Shown here one piece after another: positions 43,592 to 51,760 of a stretch of 64,000 nt of DNA (its first letter is position 1; each line of letters begins with the position of its first letter). The DNA comes from JAAFHI01 sp039793685 (GTDB lineage Bacteria > Acidobacteriota > Blastocatellia > Chloracidobacteriales > Chloracidobacteriaceae). Below the pieces are notes generated by a model. That model had not been told where the DNA came from. It did not search any database and saw only the letters and a program-made list of their open reading frames with translations. Made by a program: the position numbers and the translations under genes. The stretch is from contig JBDRAL010000070.1 of NCBI GenBank assembly GCA_039793685.1, positions 1 to 64,000 of the forward strand. The letters run 5' to 3'.

Positions 43592-43735
43592 CACAACGAT
43601 TTTCACGCACAATCCGTACCTGCCCGGCAATTCCGTCCACAAGAACTTTTCGCCTTCCGGCCCTCCGGGCGGAAGCGGTTTTGGACGGTTTCGTACGTTT
43701 CTGAATCTCCTTTATCGAAAGCGGAATCAGCCGTT

Positions 43736-45499
43736 ATGCCTCTTGCTCGTCTTTTTCGGACCAAATCAGTACAGCGAATCCAGGCCGACGCCGCCGCCGG
43801 ACTTGGCGATGGCGAACACACCGGTCTCGCCAAGGAACTCGGCGTCATTGATCTGACCGCGCTTGGCGTCGCGGCGGTCATCGGGGCCGGGATTTTCACG
43901 ACCGTCGGAAACGCCGCCTTCAACGGTGGCCCCGGCGTCTCGCTCCTGTTCATCTTCACGGCGGTCGCCTGCGGATTTGCGGCGCTCTGTTACGCGGAAT
44001 TTGCGGCGATGATTCCCGTCTCGGGATCGGCCTACACGTTCGCCTACGCCAGTTTCGGAGAACTCGTGGCGTGGATCATCGGCTGGGACCTTTTGCTGGA
44101 ATACGCCATCGGCAACATCGCGGTCGCGATTTCGTGGAGCGGGTATTTCTGTAACCTGCTGGAAGGATACGGGTTATCGATTCCGGCCTATTTCCGGATG
44201 GACTTTCTGACGGCGGCGCGCGGCTTCGACGCGGTCAATGACCTGCTCAAGCAGGGACAGACGCTCGACCAGATCAAACAGAGCAGCAGCTCGCTCTGGC
44301 TCGCCTATCAGGCGTGGACGACCTCGCCGCGAATCGGCGACCTCCACGTCGTCTGCAACCTGCCCGCGCTCGGCATCATTCTCGTCATCACCACGCTGGT
44401 TTTCATCGGAATCCGCGAGTCGCGCAACGTTTCCAACGCGATGGTGGCCCTCAAGGTCGGCGTGATTCTGTTCGTCATCGGCTTCGGCGCGTTCTTCATC
44501 AACACGAAAAACTGGTCGCCCTTCACGCCGAACGGCATGGGCGGCGTTCTCAAGGGCGTGTCGGCGGTGTTTTTCGCCTACATCGGGTTCGACGCGATTT
44601 CGACGACCTCCGAGGAATGTAAAAACCCGCAGCGCGACCTGCCGCGCGGCATTTTGTACTCGCTGGCAATCTGCACCGTGCTGTACGTCGCGATCTCGCT
44701 CGTCCTGACCGGGATGGTGAGCTACAAACTGCTCCAGGTTGACGATCCGATGGCGTTTGTTTTCGGTCCGCAGGGCATCAACAAGCCGATCGTTCTGGCC
44801 ATCGTCGCCGTCAGCGCGGTCGTCGCGATGACCACCGTGCTGCTCGTGTTTCAACTCGGCCAGCCGCGCATCTGGATGGCGATGTCGCGCGACGGGCTGC
44901 TGCCGAAAGTTTTTGCCGCGATTCACCCGCGCTTTAAGACGCCGTGGTTTTCGACGCTCGTGTCGGGCGCGCTGGTGGCGATTCCGTCCCTGTTTCTGAA
45001 TCTGACGGAAGTGACCGACCTGACGAGTATCGGGACGCTGTTCGCCTTCGTGCTGGTCTGCGGCGGGGTGCTGATCCTCGACAAGTCCGACCAGAAAATC
45101 GAACGCAAGTTCCGCGTCACCTACATCAACTCGAAGTTCATCATGCCCGCCGCGCTGCTGATCTTCATCGTGCTGGCCGTTGCGTGGACGCCCGTGCGGG
45201 AATTCATGATGCATGCCGTGACGGCGACGCCCGCGCCAGGCGAGTCCATGCTCCGGGCGTACTCGCACAAAATTCCGTTCCTCGTCTTCTGCGTCGGAAC
45301 GGTTGCGCTGACGGCATTGTGTTTCCTGAAAAACCTGTCGCTGATTCCGGTTCTCGGGCTGCTCACCTGCGGCTACCTGATGACCGAACTCGGCATCGTC
45401 AACTGGACCCGCTTCCTCATCTGGCTCGCCGTCGGGCTGGTGATTTACTTCCTGTATGGCTTTTCACACAGCCGGCTGAACGCGGAAAGCGGGAAGTGA
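43736..45499 (+). CDS. APC-family amino acid permease
   Basis: 587 residues, about 14 membrane segments. Cationic amino acid transporter-like: TALGVAAVIGAGIFTTVG at the first helix, CYAEFAAMIPVSGSAYTFAYASFGE, FFAYIGFDAISTTSEECKNPQRDLP, and AMSRDGLLPKVFAAIHPRF. Moves amino acids across the inner membrane, probably by proton symport or exchange; the substrate is not determinable. A long loop (about 150-195) separates helices 4 and 5. The gene ends next to a GGATGAA array. Confidence 0.92.
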   Translation: MPLARLFRTKSVQRIQADAAAGLGDGEHTGLAKELGVIDLTALGVAAVIGAGIFTTVGNAAFNGGPGVSLLFIFTAVACGFAALCYAEFAAMIPVSGSAYTFAYASFGELVAWIIGWDLLLEYAIGNIAVAISWSGYFCNLLEGYGLSIPAYFRMDFLTAARGFDAVNDLLKQGQTLDQIKQSSSSLWLAYQAWTTSPRIGDLHVVCNLPALGIILVITTLVFIGIRESRNVSNAMVALKVGVILFVIGFGAFFINTKNWSPFTPNGMGGVLKGVSAVFFAYIGFDAISTTSEECKNPQRDLPRGILYSLAICTVLYVAISLVLTGMVSYKLLQVDDPMAFVFGPQGINKPIVLAIVAVSAVVAMTTVLLVFQLGQPRIWMAMSRDGLLPKVFAAIHPRFKTPWFSTLVSGALVAIPSLFLNLTEVTDLTSIGTLFAFVLVCGGVLILDKSDQKIERKFRVTYINSKFIMPAALLIFIVLAVAWTPVREFMMHAVTATPAPGESMLRAYSHKIPFLVFCVGTVALTALCFLKNLSLIPVLGLLTCGYLMTELGIVNWTRFLIWLAVGLVIYFLYGFSHSRLNAESGK

Positions 45500-45501
45500 A
45501 G

Positions 45502-45595
45502 AAAGGGATGAGGGATGAAGGATGAGGGATGAAATTGGAGTATGGAAAGAAGTCACTTCCTTTCTTCGACTCCGGCTTTTCATCCTGAATCCCTT
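45502..45595. repeat. GGATGAA hairpin array
   Basis: Left arm 45502-45534 (GGATGAG/GGATGAA units), with a short decayed right arm at 45576-45595 (TTTTCATCCTGAATCCCTTTT type). Confidence 0.72.
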
Positions 45596-45695
45596 TTGCG
45601 AACGGTCGGCTGAAAGCGGAAAGAGGTCGCGCATGGGGATGGGGGAATTCCTCCGTCCCCATATTTCATTGAAGAAAAAGGGTTTAGGGTAAATT

Positions 45696-46268
45696 TCAAA
45701 CTTCCGCCGGGGTGTGGAAGAGTTTCGGCTGGAAACCGGGCGGGACGTCCACCTTGCAGAGCGCATTGCTCGCCCGGACGATCCAGATGCCCGCCTTGAG
45801 CGTCCGGTTTCGCATCGCCTCGGGAATATCCACGGCGGCAATCACGCCGAACAATTTGTAATCGTGAAATTCGGGAAAGTGCCGTGGGAAGGCTTCGAGG
45901 ATGCCGAGCGTCTGTTGAAGTTCGTCTTCGCCGAGGCTGCTTTTGATTTCGACGACGAAGGCTTCCTTCCGGCGGCGCGAAACGCCGAAAACGTCGAGCT
46001 GGATGTGGTCGCCGCCGTCCAGCCGGTTCCGCATGTTGCAAAAAACGCTTTCGACCTTGAACCGCCGGTAAAGTAGTTTTTCAAGAGAGGGCGTGAGCAA
46101 TCCTTCGGTGAAACGCCCGAACTTGTTGCCGAGACCGCCGATCTGCTTGTTGAGATCAGCCATCTGCCGTTTCAAAATGCGGTCGGTTTCCTGAATCTGC
46201 GCGGAGGTTTCGCGGATTTTGCGGTCCGTCTCGGCGAACATTTCCTGTAACTCGGGATTTTGAATCAT
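45696..46268 (-). CDS. Coiled-coil PD-(D/E)XK nuclease-like protein
   Basis: 190 residues from ATG 46268; the frame is open to GTG 46352, but that start would overlap the divergent lipase gene. Residues of about 1-50 form a coiled coil (DRKIRETSAQIQETDRILK). The rest, with HIQLDVFGVSRRRKEAFVVEIKSSLGED, shows the D...ExK core of DUF3782-like nuclease-fold proteins, often found in cyanobacteria and thermophiles. Role unknown. Confidence 0.7.
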   Translation of the reverse strand: MIQNPELQEMFAETDRKIRETSAQIQETDRILKRQMADLNKQIGGLGNKFGRFTEGLLTPSLEKLLYRRFKVESVFCNMRNRLDGGDHIQLDVFGVSRRRKEAFVVEIKSSLGEDELQQTLGILEAFPRHFPEFHDYKLFGVIAAVDIPEAMRNRTLKAGIWIVRASNALCKVDVPPGFQPKLFHTPAEV

Positions 46269-46345
46269 TTCCTGCTTTTCCTTCCGTTCTTTTCGTTTTT
46301 CGAAACCTTGTCGGGCTTCGTTGGAAAAGTCAATTTGCAAGCCGT

Positions 46346-47035
46346 ATGCCACAACCTGCGTACCCGGTGATCATCGTCGGCGGATTTCTGCTCGACGCCT
46401 CGAATTATCGTTCGCTGGCGGAAAAGCTCAAAAGTCATTGTTCGGCAACGGTTTACACTGTGCCGTTCACGCTCGGAAGCTGGCTGGCGGCCTCCGGCGC
46501 GAGCAGCTACGCCAACCTTTTAAAGATGACGCACGAGACGGTCACGCGCGCGCTGGCGGAAACCGGGGCGGAAAAGGTCAATTTTCTCGGCCACAGCGCG
46601 GGTGGGTCGGTGGCCCGGTTGTACATGGGCGATAAAGACTATGACGGCGTGAATTTCGCCGGGTTTGAGCGTACCGCGTCGCTCGTCACGCTCGGGTGTC
46701 CGCATTTCAGCCGTCTCTCCTACACGTTGCGGACCATCGACTTCATCAACGAGCAGTATCCGGACGCCTACTACCCAGATATCGTCTACGCGGCGACCGT
46801 CGGGCGCTCGGTCGAAGGCAGGATTCCGGGGACGTTCGGGGAAATGTTCGCCTACAACAATTACCGGCTGACCTGCGGGAAGGGCGGCGTCTGGGGTGAC
46901 GGCGTCGTGCCGGTCGAAAGCTGTCGGCTGCCGGGGGCGGACAACACGGTGTATGAGGGCGTTCACCACACGCCGAACCGGCCCCACCGGTGGTACGATG
47001 CGGAAATCGACCACTGGTCGCAATTTCTCCTCTGA
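46346..47035 (+). CDS. Lipase-like alpha/beta hydrolase
   Basis: 229 residues. VIIVGGFLLDASNYRSL near the N-terminus, nucleophile elbow GHSAGGSVAR with the Ser near residue 75, and a late VWGDGVVPVESC...VHHTPN that carries a likely catalytic Asp and His. Related to PGAP1/LCAT-like serine hydrolases. No signal peptide, so cytoplasmic as read. Substrate unknown. Start ATG 46346 has only a weak ribosome site. Confidence 0.8.
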   Translation: MPQPAYPVIIVGGFLLDASNYRSLAEKLKSHCSATVYTVPFTLGSWLAASGASSYANLLKMTHETVTRALAETGAEKVNFLGHSAGGSVARLYMGDKDYDGVNFAGFERTASLVTLGCPHFSRLSYTLRTIDFINEQYPDAYYPDIVYAATVGRSVEGRIPGTFGEMFAYNNYRLTCGKGGVWGDGVVPVESCRLPGADNTVYEGVHHTPNRPHRWYDAEIDHWSQFLL

Positions 47036-47037
47036 TA

Positions 47038-47134
47038 CCTATGGCTTGCGCCATAGGCTAAAAATCTTTCGGACGCTCCGCTCTCCTATGGCTTGCGCCA
47101 TAGGCTAAAAAATCTTTCGGACGCTCCGCGCCCT
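47038..47134. repeat. Tandem REP-like palindromes
   Basis: Two copies of CCTATGGC-TTGC-GCCATAGG (47038-47057, 47085-47104), each followed by CTAAAAATCTTTCGGACGCTC-type sequence: a 47 bp direct repeat. It lies between the lipase stop and hemW. Confidence 0.88.
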
Positions 47135-47173
47135 CAACGGAATTTTTTGAGAGATGGACGGTTCTTTTCCGCC

Positions 47174-48325
47174 ATGGTTGAACGGATTCTTCCCGGCATT
47201 TATGTCCATTTGCCGTTTTGCCATTCGAAATGTACTTACTGCGGGTTCGTGACGGGGAGCTACGACGCGGACCTCGCGGCGCGTTATGTCGCGGCGCTCG
47301 AAAAGGAAATCCGGACGTTTTTCGAAGTTCATCCTTCATCCTTCATCCTTCATCCTTCCGCCGACACGCTCTACTTCGGTGGTGGAACGCCGTCGATTCT
47401 TGCTCCCGACGACCTCGGGCGGATCGTCGCCGCCTGCCGGGACACGTTTTGCCTGACGGAAGACGCCGAAATCACGCTCGAAGCCAACCCCGGCGATACG
47501 GCGCGGGCAGGGGAGTGGCGCGAACTGGGTTTCAACCGGGCGAGTCTGGGCGTGCAGTCGTTTCTCGACCACGAACTCCGCGCAACCGGGCGCGATCACG
47601 ACGCGACGGACGCCCGCCGGGCGTTCCTCGAACTTCGCGAAGCCGGATTCAACAACCTCAGCATCGATTTGATTGCCGGACTGCCGAACCAGACGCTCGC
47701 CGACTGGAAATCGAACCTCGCCCACGCGCTCGCGCTCGAACCCGACCATCTTTCGCTCTATCTGCTTGAAATCAAAGAGGGTACGAAATTGGCCCAGATG
47801 GTTTCGGCGGGCCGACTGCCTGAGATAGACGACGATCTGGGCGCGGAAATGTACGAACATCTGGTTGAAACCGTGACCGCCGCCGGGTTCGACCCCTATG
47901 AAATCTCAAACTTCGCCCGTCCGGGACGGCGCTCACGGCACAACTTGAAGTATTGGACCGACGTGCCGTACGCGGCCTTCGGCGTCGGCGCGCACGGCTA
48001 CGACGGGGAGGAACGCTTCTGGAACGTTGGCAGCATCCACGAATACATCGAAAAAATGGAGCGGGAAGGGACGGCCCGCGCGGGGCGCAGCGAGCGTACG
48101 GCCCGCGAACGCTGGCACGAGGCGCTGATGATGGGCTTGCGGCTGCGCGAGGGTGTGTCGGTAGGCCATCTCGAAACGCGCTACGGCGTGGACATCCGGC
48201 GCGAGTACGCCGGGGAACTCGACCGGCTCGACGCGGCGGGCGCGATTGCGTTCGAAGGCGACGTTTTAAGGCTTACCCCGCGCGGCGTACTTGTCTCGAA
48301 CGAAGTTTTTCTGGCATTTCTCTAG
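47174..48325 (+). CDS. hemW: HemW-type radical SAM protein
   Basis: 383 residues from ATG 47174. Radical-SAM CxxxCxxC is complete (C16, C20, C23 in CHSKCTYC), followed by TLYFGGGTPS, NLSIDLIAGLPNQT, and YEISNFARPGRRSRHNLKYW, all HemW hallmarks. The family, formerly called oxygen-independent coproporphyrinogen oxidase, handles heme and may deliver it to respiratory enzymes. Odd: residues 53-62 (HPSSFILHPS) come from a 30 bp CATCCTT heptamer array inserted in frame, before the GGGTPS strand. Confidence 0.92.
   Translation: MVERILPGIYVHLPFCHSKCTYCGFVTGSYDADLAARYVAALEKEIRTFFEVHPSSFILHPSADTLYFGGGTPSILAPDDLGRIVAACRDTFCLTEDAEITLEANPGDTARAGEWRELGFNRASLGVQSFLDHELRATGRDHDATDARRAFLELREAGFNNLSIDLIAGLPNQTLADWKSNLAHALALEPDHLSLYLLEIKEGTKLAQMVSAGRLPEIDDDLGAEMYEHLVETVTAAGFDPYEISNFARPGRRSRHNLKYWTDVPYAAFGVGAHGYDGEERFWNVGSIHEYIEKMEREGTARAGRSERTARERWHEALMMGLRLREGVSVGHLETRYGVDIRREYAGELDRLDAAGAIAFEGDVLRLTPRGVLVSNEVFLAFL
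47330..47359. repeat. In-frame CATCCTT array in hemW
   Basis: Four heptamer units, 30 bp, so the frame is kept. Same unit as the arrays at 6407, 26215 and 45502. Confidence 0.88.
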
Positions 48326-48346
48326 CCGATAAGGGACATTTGAAGG

Positions 48347-48460
48347 GGAATTGAGAATTCAGAATTGAGAATTGAGAGTTTTAAAAAACGCCGCCCGATT
48401 CTCATCGGAGCGTTTCAAGCCCGTATTCCATTCTCAATTCTCCATTCTGAATTCTCAATT
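48347..48460. repeat. GAATTGA hairpin array
   Basis: Arms 48347-48380 and 48427-48460 with GAATTGA and TCAATTC-type units, complementary across about 46 bp. Confidence 0.87.
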
Positions 48461-48507
48461 ATCCTCCCAGGTCCCCGTAAATTTTCTCCCAAAAGGACTT
48501 GGAGACA

Positions 48508-48849
48508 ATGCCTCAACGAGTCAACGTATTGTGCATCCGTGATGCCGAAGGCCGGATTTCACCGCTTTCCGGCCGGGAACTCGACATCCGCCGGATTTTC
48601 GGCAACGCGCTTCCGGTTTTTGCCCGTGAGGAAGGCAGTACGTCGTTCCTCGCCCGCTTCGCCTCGCCTGCCAGGAATGAATACTTCATCACGAACTATG
48701 ACGGGATCGCGGACGTGCGGAAGTTCGCGCAACAGAACAACTTGGCTCTGTGGCTCGATCCGCAGTGCGATTTTGATGGAAATCTGATTCCGGAATCGGG
48801 GATGAAGGGCGATCCGACGAAGGTCGCCAATTACGTTCTGACGCTGTAA
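48508..48849 (+). CDS. Hypothetical protein
   Basis: 113 residues from ATG 48508, with GGAG 8 bases upstream. No signal peptide or membrane segment. ISPLSGRELDIRRIFGNALPVFAREEG, then FITNYDGIADVRKF and LALWLDPQCDFDGNLIPES. I do not recognise the family. It stands alone between repeat elements. Confidence 0.55.
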   Translation: MPQRVNVLCIRDAEGRISPLSGRELDIRRIFGNALPVFAREEGSTSFLARFASPARNEYFITNYDGIADVRKFAQQNNLALWLDPQCDFDGNLIPESGMKGDPTKVANYVLTL

Positions 48850-48860
48850 ATCATTCCATT

Positions 48861-48935
48861 ATTGTTCAGAGTTCCCCGCTTGAGCGGGGATATTTCGCAA
48901 GGTTTTTCCCGCTCAAGCGGGGAACTCTGAACAAT
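48861..48935. repeat. 28 bp perfect inverted repeat
   Basis: Arms 48861-48888 and 48908-48935 are exact complements, each containing the inner palindrome-like CCCCGCTTGAGCGGGG core. It sits between convergent genes and could act as a terminator for both. Confidence 0.88.
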
Positions 48936-48943
48936 GAAACGTT

Positions 48944-49405
48944 TTAAAAGCCCGGCGGCGTCTGGCCTTCGACCCAGACCTCGCCGTCCTCGAAGAACTC
49001 GCGTTTCCAGATCGGGACCGATTCCTTCACGCGGTCAATCGCGTAGTGGCAGGCGTGAAACGCGGTCTTTCGGTGCGGCGACGTGACGACGATAAGGACA
49101 CTCGTTTCAGTGATTTCCAGCCGTCCGAGCCGGTGGACGATGGCCAGTCGGTCGAGATCGGGAAACTCTGCGACGGTCCGCTCGGCGATGCGGCGCATCT
49201 CCTTCACCGCCATGGTTTCGTACCCCTCATATTCCAGATAAAGCGTCCGGCGGCCCTTGGTGTTGTTCCGGACGACGCCGTCGAACGTCACCACCGCGCC
49301 CGCTTCGCCGCGCAGCAACCGCGCCACGACCGCTTCCGAGTCGATGACCTCGTGGGTCAGTTCGATAAAAAAACGTTCTTCATTGATTTCAGGCATGGTG
49401 GTCAT
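48944..49405 (-). CDS. moaE: Molybdopterin synthase catalytic subunit
   Basis: 153 residues. GAVVTFDGVVRNNTKGR and YEGYETMAVKEM, then SPHRKTAFHACHYAIDRVKESVPIWKREFFEDG, which carries the catalytic lysines of MoaE. Converts cPMP to molybdopterin with sulfur delivered by MoaD. Start ATG 49405 overlaps the moaD stop (ATGA). Confidence 0.95.
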   Translation of the reverse strand: MTTMPEINEERFFIELTHEVIDSEAVVARLLRGEAGAVVTFDGVVRNNTKGRRTLYLEYEGYETMAVKEMRRIAERTVAEFPDLDRLAIVHRLGRLEITETSVLIVVTSPHRKTAFHACHYAIDRVKESVPIWKREFFEDGEVWVEGQTPPGF

Positions 49406-49644
49406 CCTCCCGAAACCGGCGGGAAAATGGCGACCTCGTCGCCCGCGCGGACCGCGTCGTCGGGTTTCGCGTAATCCTCATTGACCGCGATGAGCAGTTT
49501 TCCGTCGAGCGCGCCGAGTCCGGGAAAGCGCATCCGAACCGCCTCGACGACGCCCGCCGCCGTCGGCGTCGCAACCTCGACCGACGCGCGCCCCGCGCCG
49601 ACGATTTCACGGCATTGTCCGAAGAAGAGAACGTCTACGTTCAT
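49402..49644 (-). CDS. moaD: Molybdopterin synthase sulfur-carrier subunit
   Basis: 80 residues from ATG 49644 (another ATG lies two codons earlier at 49650). Ubiquitin-like fold: VDVLFFGQCREIVGAG, LIAVNEDYAKPDDAVRAGDEVAIFPPVSGG. The C-terminal Gly-Gly is the thiocarboxylation site. Works with moaE, to which it is translationally coupled. moaA, moaC and the rest of the pathway are not in this window. Confidence 0.93.
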   Translation of the reverse strand: MNVDVLFFGQCREIVGAGRASVEVATPTAAGVVEAVRMRFPGLGALDGKLLIAVNEDYAKPDDAVRAGDEVAIFPPVSGG

Positions 49645-49667
49645 ATTCAAGTCTGAAGCCTAGTTTT

Positions 49668-49853
49668 CAGTCTGGAGTCTGGAGTCGAGAGTCTGGAGTC
49701 AAAACCAAGACAAGGAGATCGGGAGACTTGGAGACAGGGATGCACTTGACGTGAAAACTTTCCGATAGAACGCTCCTTGTCTCCTTGTCTCCTTGTCTTT
49801 GAGACTTGAAGTCCGGATTTGACTCCAGACTCCAGACTCTCGACTCCAGACTA
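49668..49853. repeat. Nested AGTCTGG and CTCCTTGT hairpin array
   Basis: Outer arms 49668-49704 and 49818-49853 (AGTCTGG family); inner arms 49705-49739 and 49771-49804 (GACAAGGAG and its complement, 9 bp period). Two families stacked in one stem. Confidence 0.9.
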
Positions 49854-49856
49854 TTT

Positions 49857-50675
49857 TTAGACAAAGAAGTCCGGCAGTAATTCCGCGCCGGGTTGGTAGG
49901 CGTACTGATCGAAATCCGTGACGCCGGTTTCGCGCAGCAAATCCTCGTCAATGAAGAAGTTGCCGGTGCATTCGCGGCTCGGACGGGTGAGGATGACGTG
50001 GGCCGCGTCGCTCATGATTTCGGGACGACGGCAGCGGCGGATGCTTTCGTCGCCGCCGAGAAGGTTCTGAACCGCCGCAGTGGCGATGGCGGTACGCGGC
50101 CAGAGCGCGTTGACGCCGACGCCCTGTTTCTTGAACTCGCCCGCCATGCCGAGGACGCACATGCTCATCCCGAATTTCGCCATCGTGTAGGCGACGTGCG
50201 GCGCAAACCACCGCGTTTCCATGTTGAGCGGCGGCGAGAGGTTCAGGATGTGCGGATTTTCGGCTTTCAAAAGGTGCGGGAGGCAGGCTTGCGAGCAGGC
50301 GAACGTGCCGCGCGTGTTGATGCGGTGCATCAGGTCGTACCGCTTCATTTGGGTTTCGAGCGTCCCGGTCAGGCTGATGGCGCTCGCGTTGTTGACCAGA
50401 ATGTCGATGCCGCCGAAGGTTTCGACGGTTTTCGCCACCGCTTCGGCAATCTGGTTTTCGTCCTGAATATCGACCTGAAGGGGAAGCGCCTTGCCGCCCG
50501 CGGCCTCGATTTCGGCGGCGGCGGTAAAGATCGTCCCCGGCAGTTTCGGGTGCGGTTCGGCGGTTTTGGCGGCGATGGCGATATTGGCGCCGTCACGCGC
50601 GGCACGCAGGGCGATGGCGAGGCCGATGCCCCGGCTCGCGCCTGTGATGAAAAGGGTTTTCCCGGCGAGACTCAT
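49857..50675 (-). CDS. Short-chain dehydrogenase/reductase
   Basis: 272 residues, classical SDR. TGASRGIG binds NAD(P); VNNASAIS in place of NNAG; catalytic Ser in LNLSPPLN and Tyr-Lys in YTMAKFG. The motif ALWPRTAIATAAVQNL is typical of HSDL2-like enzymes. Substrate unknown. The stop follows the nested repeat array directly. Confidence 0.88.
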   Translation of the reverse strand: MSLAGKTLFITGASRGIGLAIALRAARDGANIAIAAKTAEPHPKLPGTIFTAAAEIEAAGGKALPLQVDIQDENQIAEAVAKTVETFGGIDILVNNASAISLTGTLETQMKRYDLMHRINTRGTFACSQACLPHLLKAENPHILNLSPPLNMETRWFAPHVAYTMAKFGMSMCVLGMAGEFKKQGVGVNALWPRTAIATAAVQNLLGGDESIRRCRRPEIMSDAAHVILTRPSRECTGNFFIDEDLLRETGVTDFDQYAYQPGAELLPDFFV

Positions 50676-50764
50676 TTCGGATGTCCTTGGGTGTACTGGG
50701 ATGAACGTTCGAAGGCGCGCATTCTACCGTGGAACGCGCGCCTTCCGAAACCGTCCAGCCCCGG

Positions 50765-51685
50765 TCAGGACCGCAGTGCCGTCAGTTCAGATGGATTGAT
50801 GAGCAGGTTGTCGATAATGGAGGACGTGGTTTCGGTCATCTTGCCGCGTTCATCGGCCTTGAGACTGACTTGTTCCACTTTCAGTGCTTTCGTCACTTTA
50901 CATTTTGGGCAACTGTGGAGGTTGGCCCGATAGAAAGTCGGCTCGCCTACCCGGCGAGGAAAGGTCAGAAGCGTGCCGTAATCCTTCCGGCGGACAATCT
51001 TCTTGAGTTCCTTCTCCGACACGACACACTGAAATTCGCGGATACCCTTGACCTCTTCAGTCCAGCGGTCACAGGTCTCACAGAACGGGGAACTCGCGGT
51101 CAGTCCTCCGCACAATATTGGGGCGAGAAGGATGAGCACCGTTTCGACAATCCAGATGAACCAGAGGAAGCCGCCGGAAATCGCCGCGTCCTTATCGCCC
51201 CAGTACCCGGTCGCGCCGATTTTGAGAATGATGCCTTTGACCATGAGCGGGCTGGTGAGAAGACCGAACAGGTTGACGTCCTTGTTCCCCACCCCTCGCA
51301 GCAGGGCGAAAATCCAGAAGGTCCAGGCAAAATAAAATGCAACGAATGAAATGATCCCACTCAAAAGCAGTGCAACCGGAGTATTTCGGATTTTCCCCAT
51401 CTGGAGTCCGAAGGCGATGATAAAGGACAGGGCGAGGGGGTATCCGATGGGAGCGAGTGCCCGGAAATAGATGAAGGGGAAATAGATGATGATGTTGGCG
51501 TAGGCAAACGCAGCCACGATGCTGAGGCTGATGCCGATGCCGAGCGTGGTCAGCATGCCGCGGAACGGGGCTTTCCCGGAATGTTTGTAGTAGGACTCGG
51601 GCAGCGGCGTGAAATTCAGTGGCGCGGCGGGGGGGACGAACCGTTGCGGTTGCTCGGGCCGCGGTTTGTTCAAATCAATCGACAC
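50765..51685 (-). CDS. Multi-pass membrane protein with C-terminal zinc ribbon, copy 1
   Basis: 306 residues, GTG start at 51685 with an excellent AAGGAGGT site. A conserved FTPLPESYYKHSGKAP, then about five membrane segments (55-200), and a cytoplasmic Cys-rich part with CETCDRWTEEVK and a later CPKCKVTKALKVE. Closely related to the protein at 51761. Function unknown; the cysteine pairs suggest zinc binding. Confidence 0.72.
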   Translation of the reverse strand: MSIDLNKPRPEQPQRFVPPAAPLNFTPLPESYYKHSGKAPFRGMLTTLGIGISLSIVAAFAYANIIIYFPFIYFRALAPIGYPLALSFIIAFGLQMGKIRNTPVALLLSGIISFVAFYFAWTFWIFALLRGVGNKDVNLFGLLTSPLMVKGIILKIGATGYWGDKDAAISGGFLWFIWIVETVLILLAPILCGGLTASSPFCETCDRWTEEVKGIREFQCVVSEKELKKIVRRKDYGTLLTFPRRVGEPTFYRANLHSCPKCKVTKALKVEQVSLKADERGKMTETTSSIIDNLLINPSELTALRS

Positions 51686-51760
51686 GCGGGACCTCCTTTT
51701 CGGTCGGACAAAGCCTGAACGTTTTTCGGTTGGGGGAAGGCGCGGAAACCGGCAAACCCG

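Noticed and set aside
43453..43735. Possible sigma-54 -24/-12 site near the NtrC-type gene
   Set aside because: No GG-N10-GC pair with good context was found; only a weak sigma-70-like site is reported.
48365..48787. 140-codon plus-strand ORF starting in a repeat arm
   Set aside because: Out of frame with the well-supported gene at 48508, and begins in array sequence.
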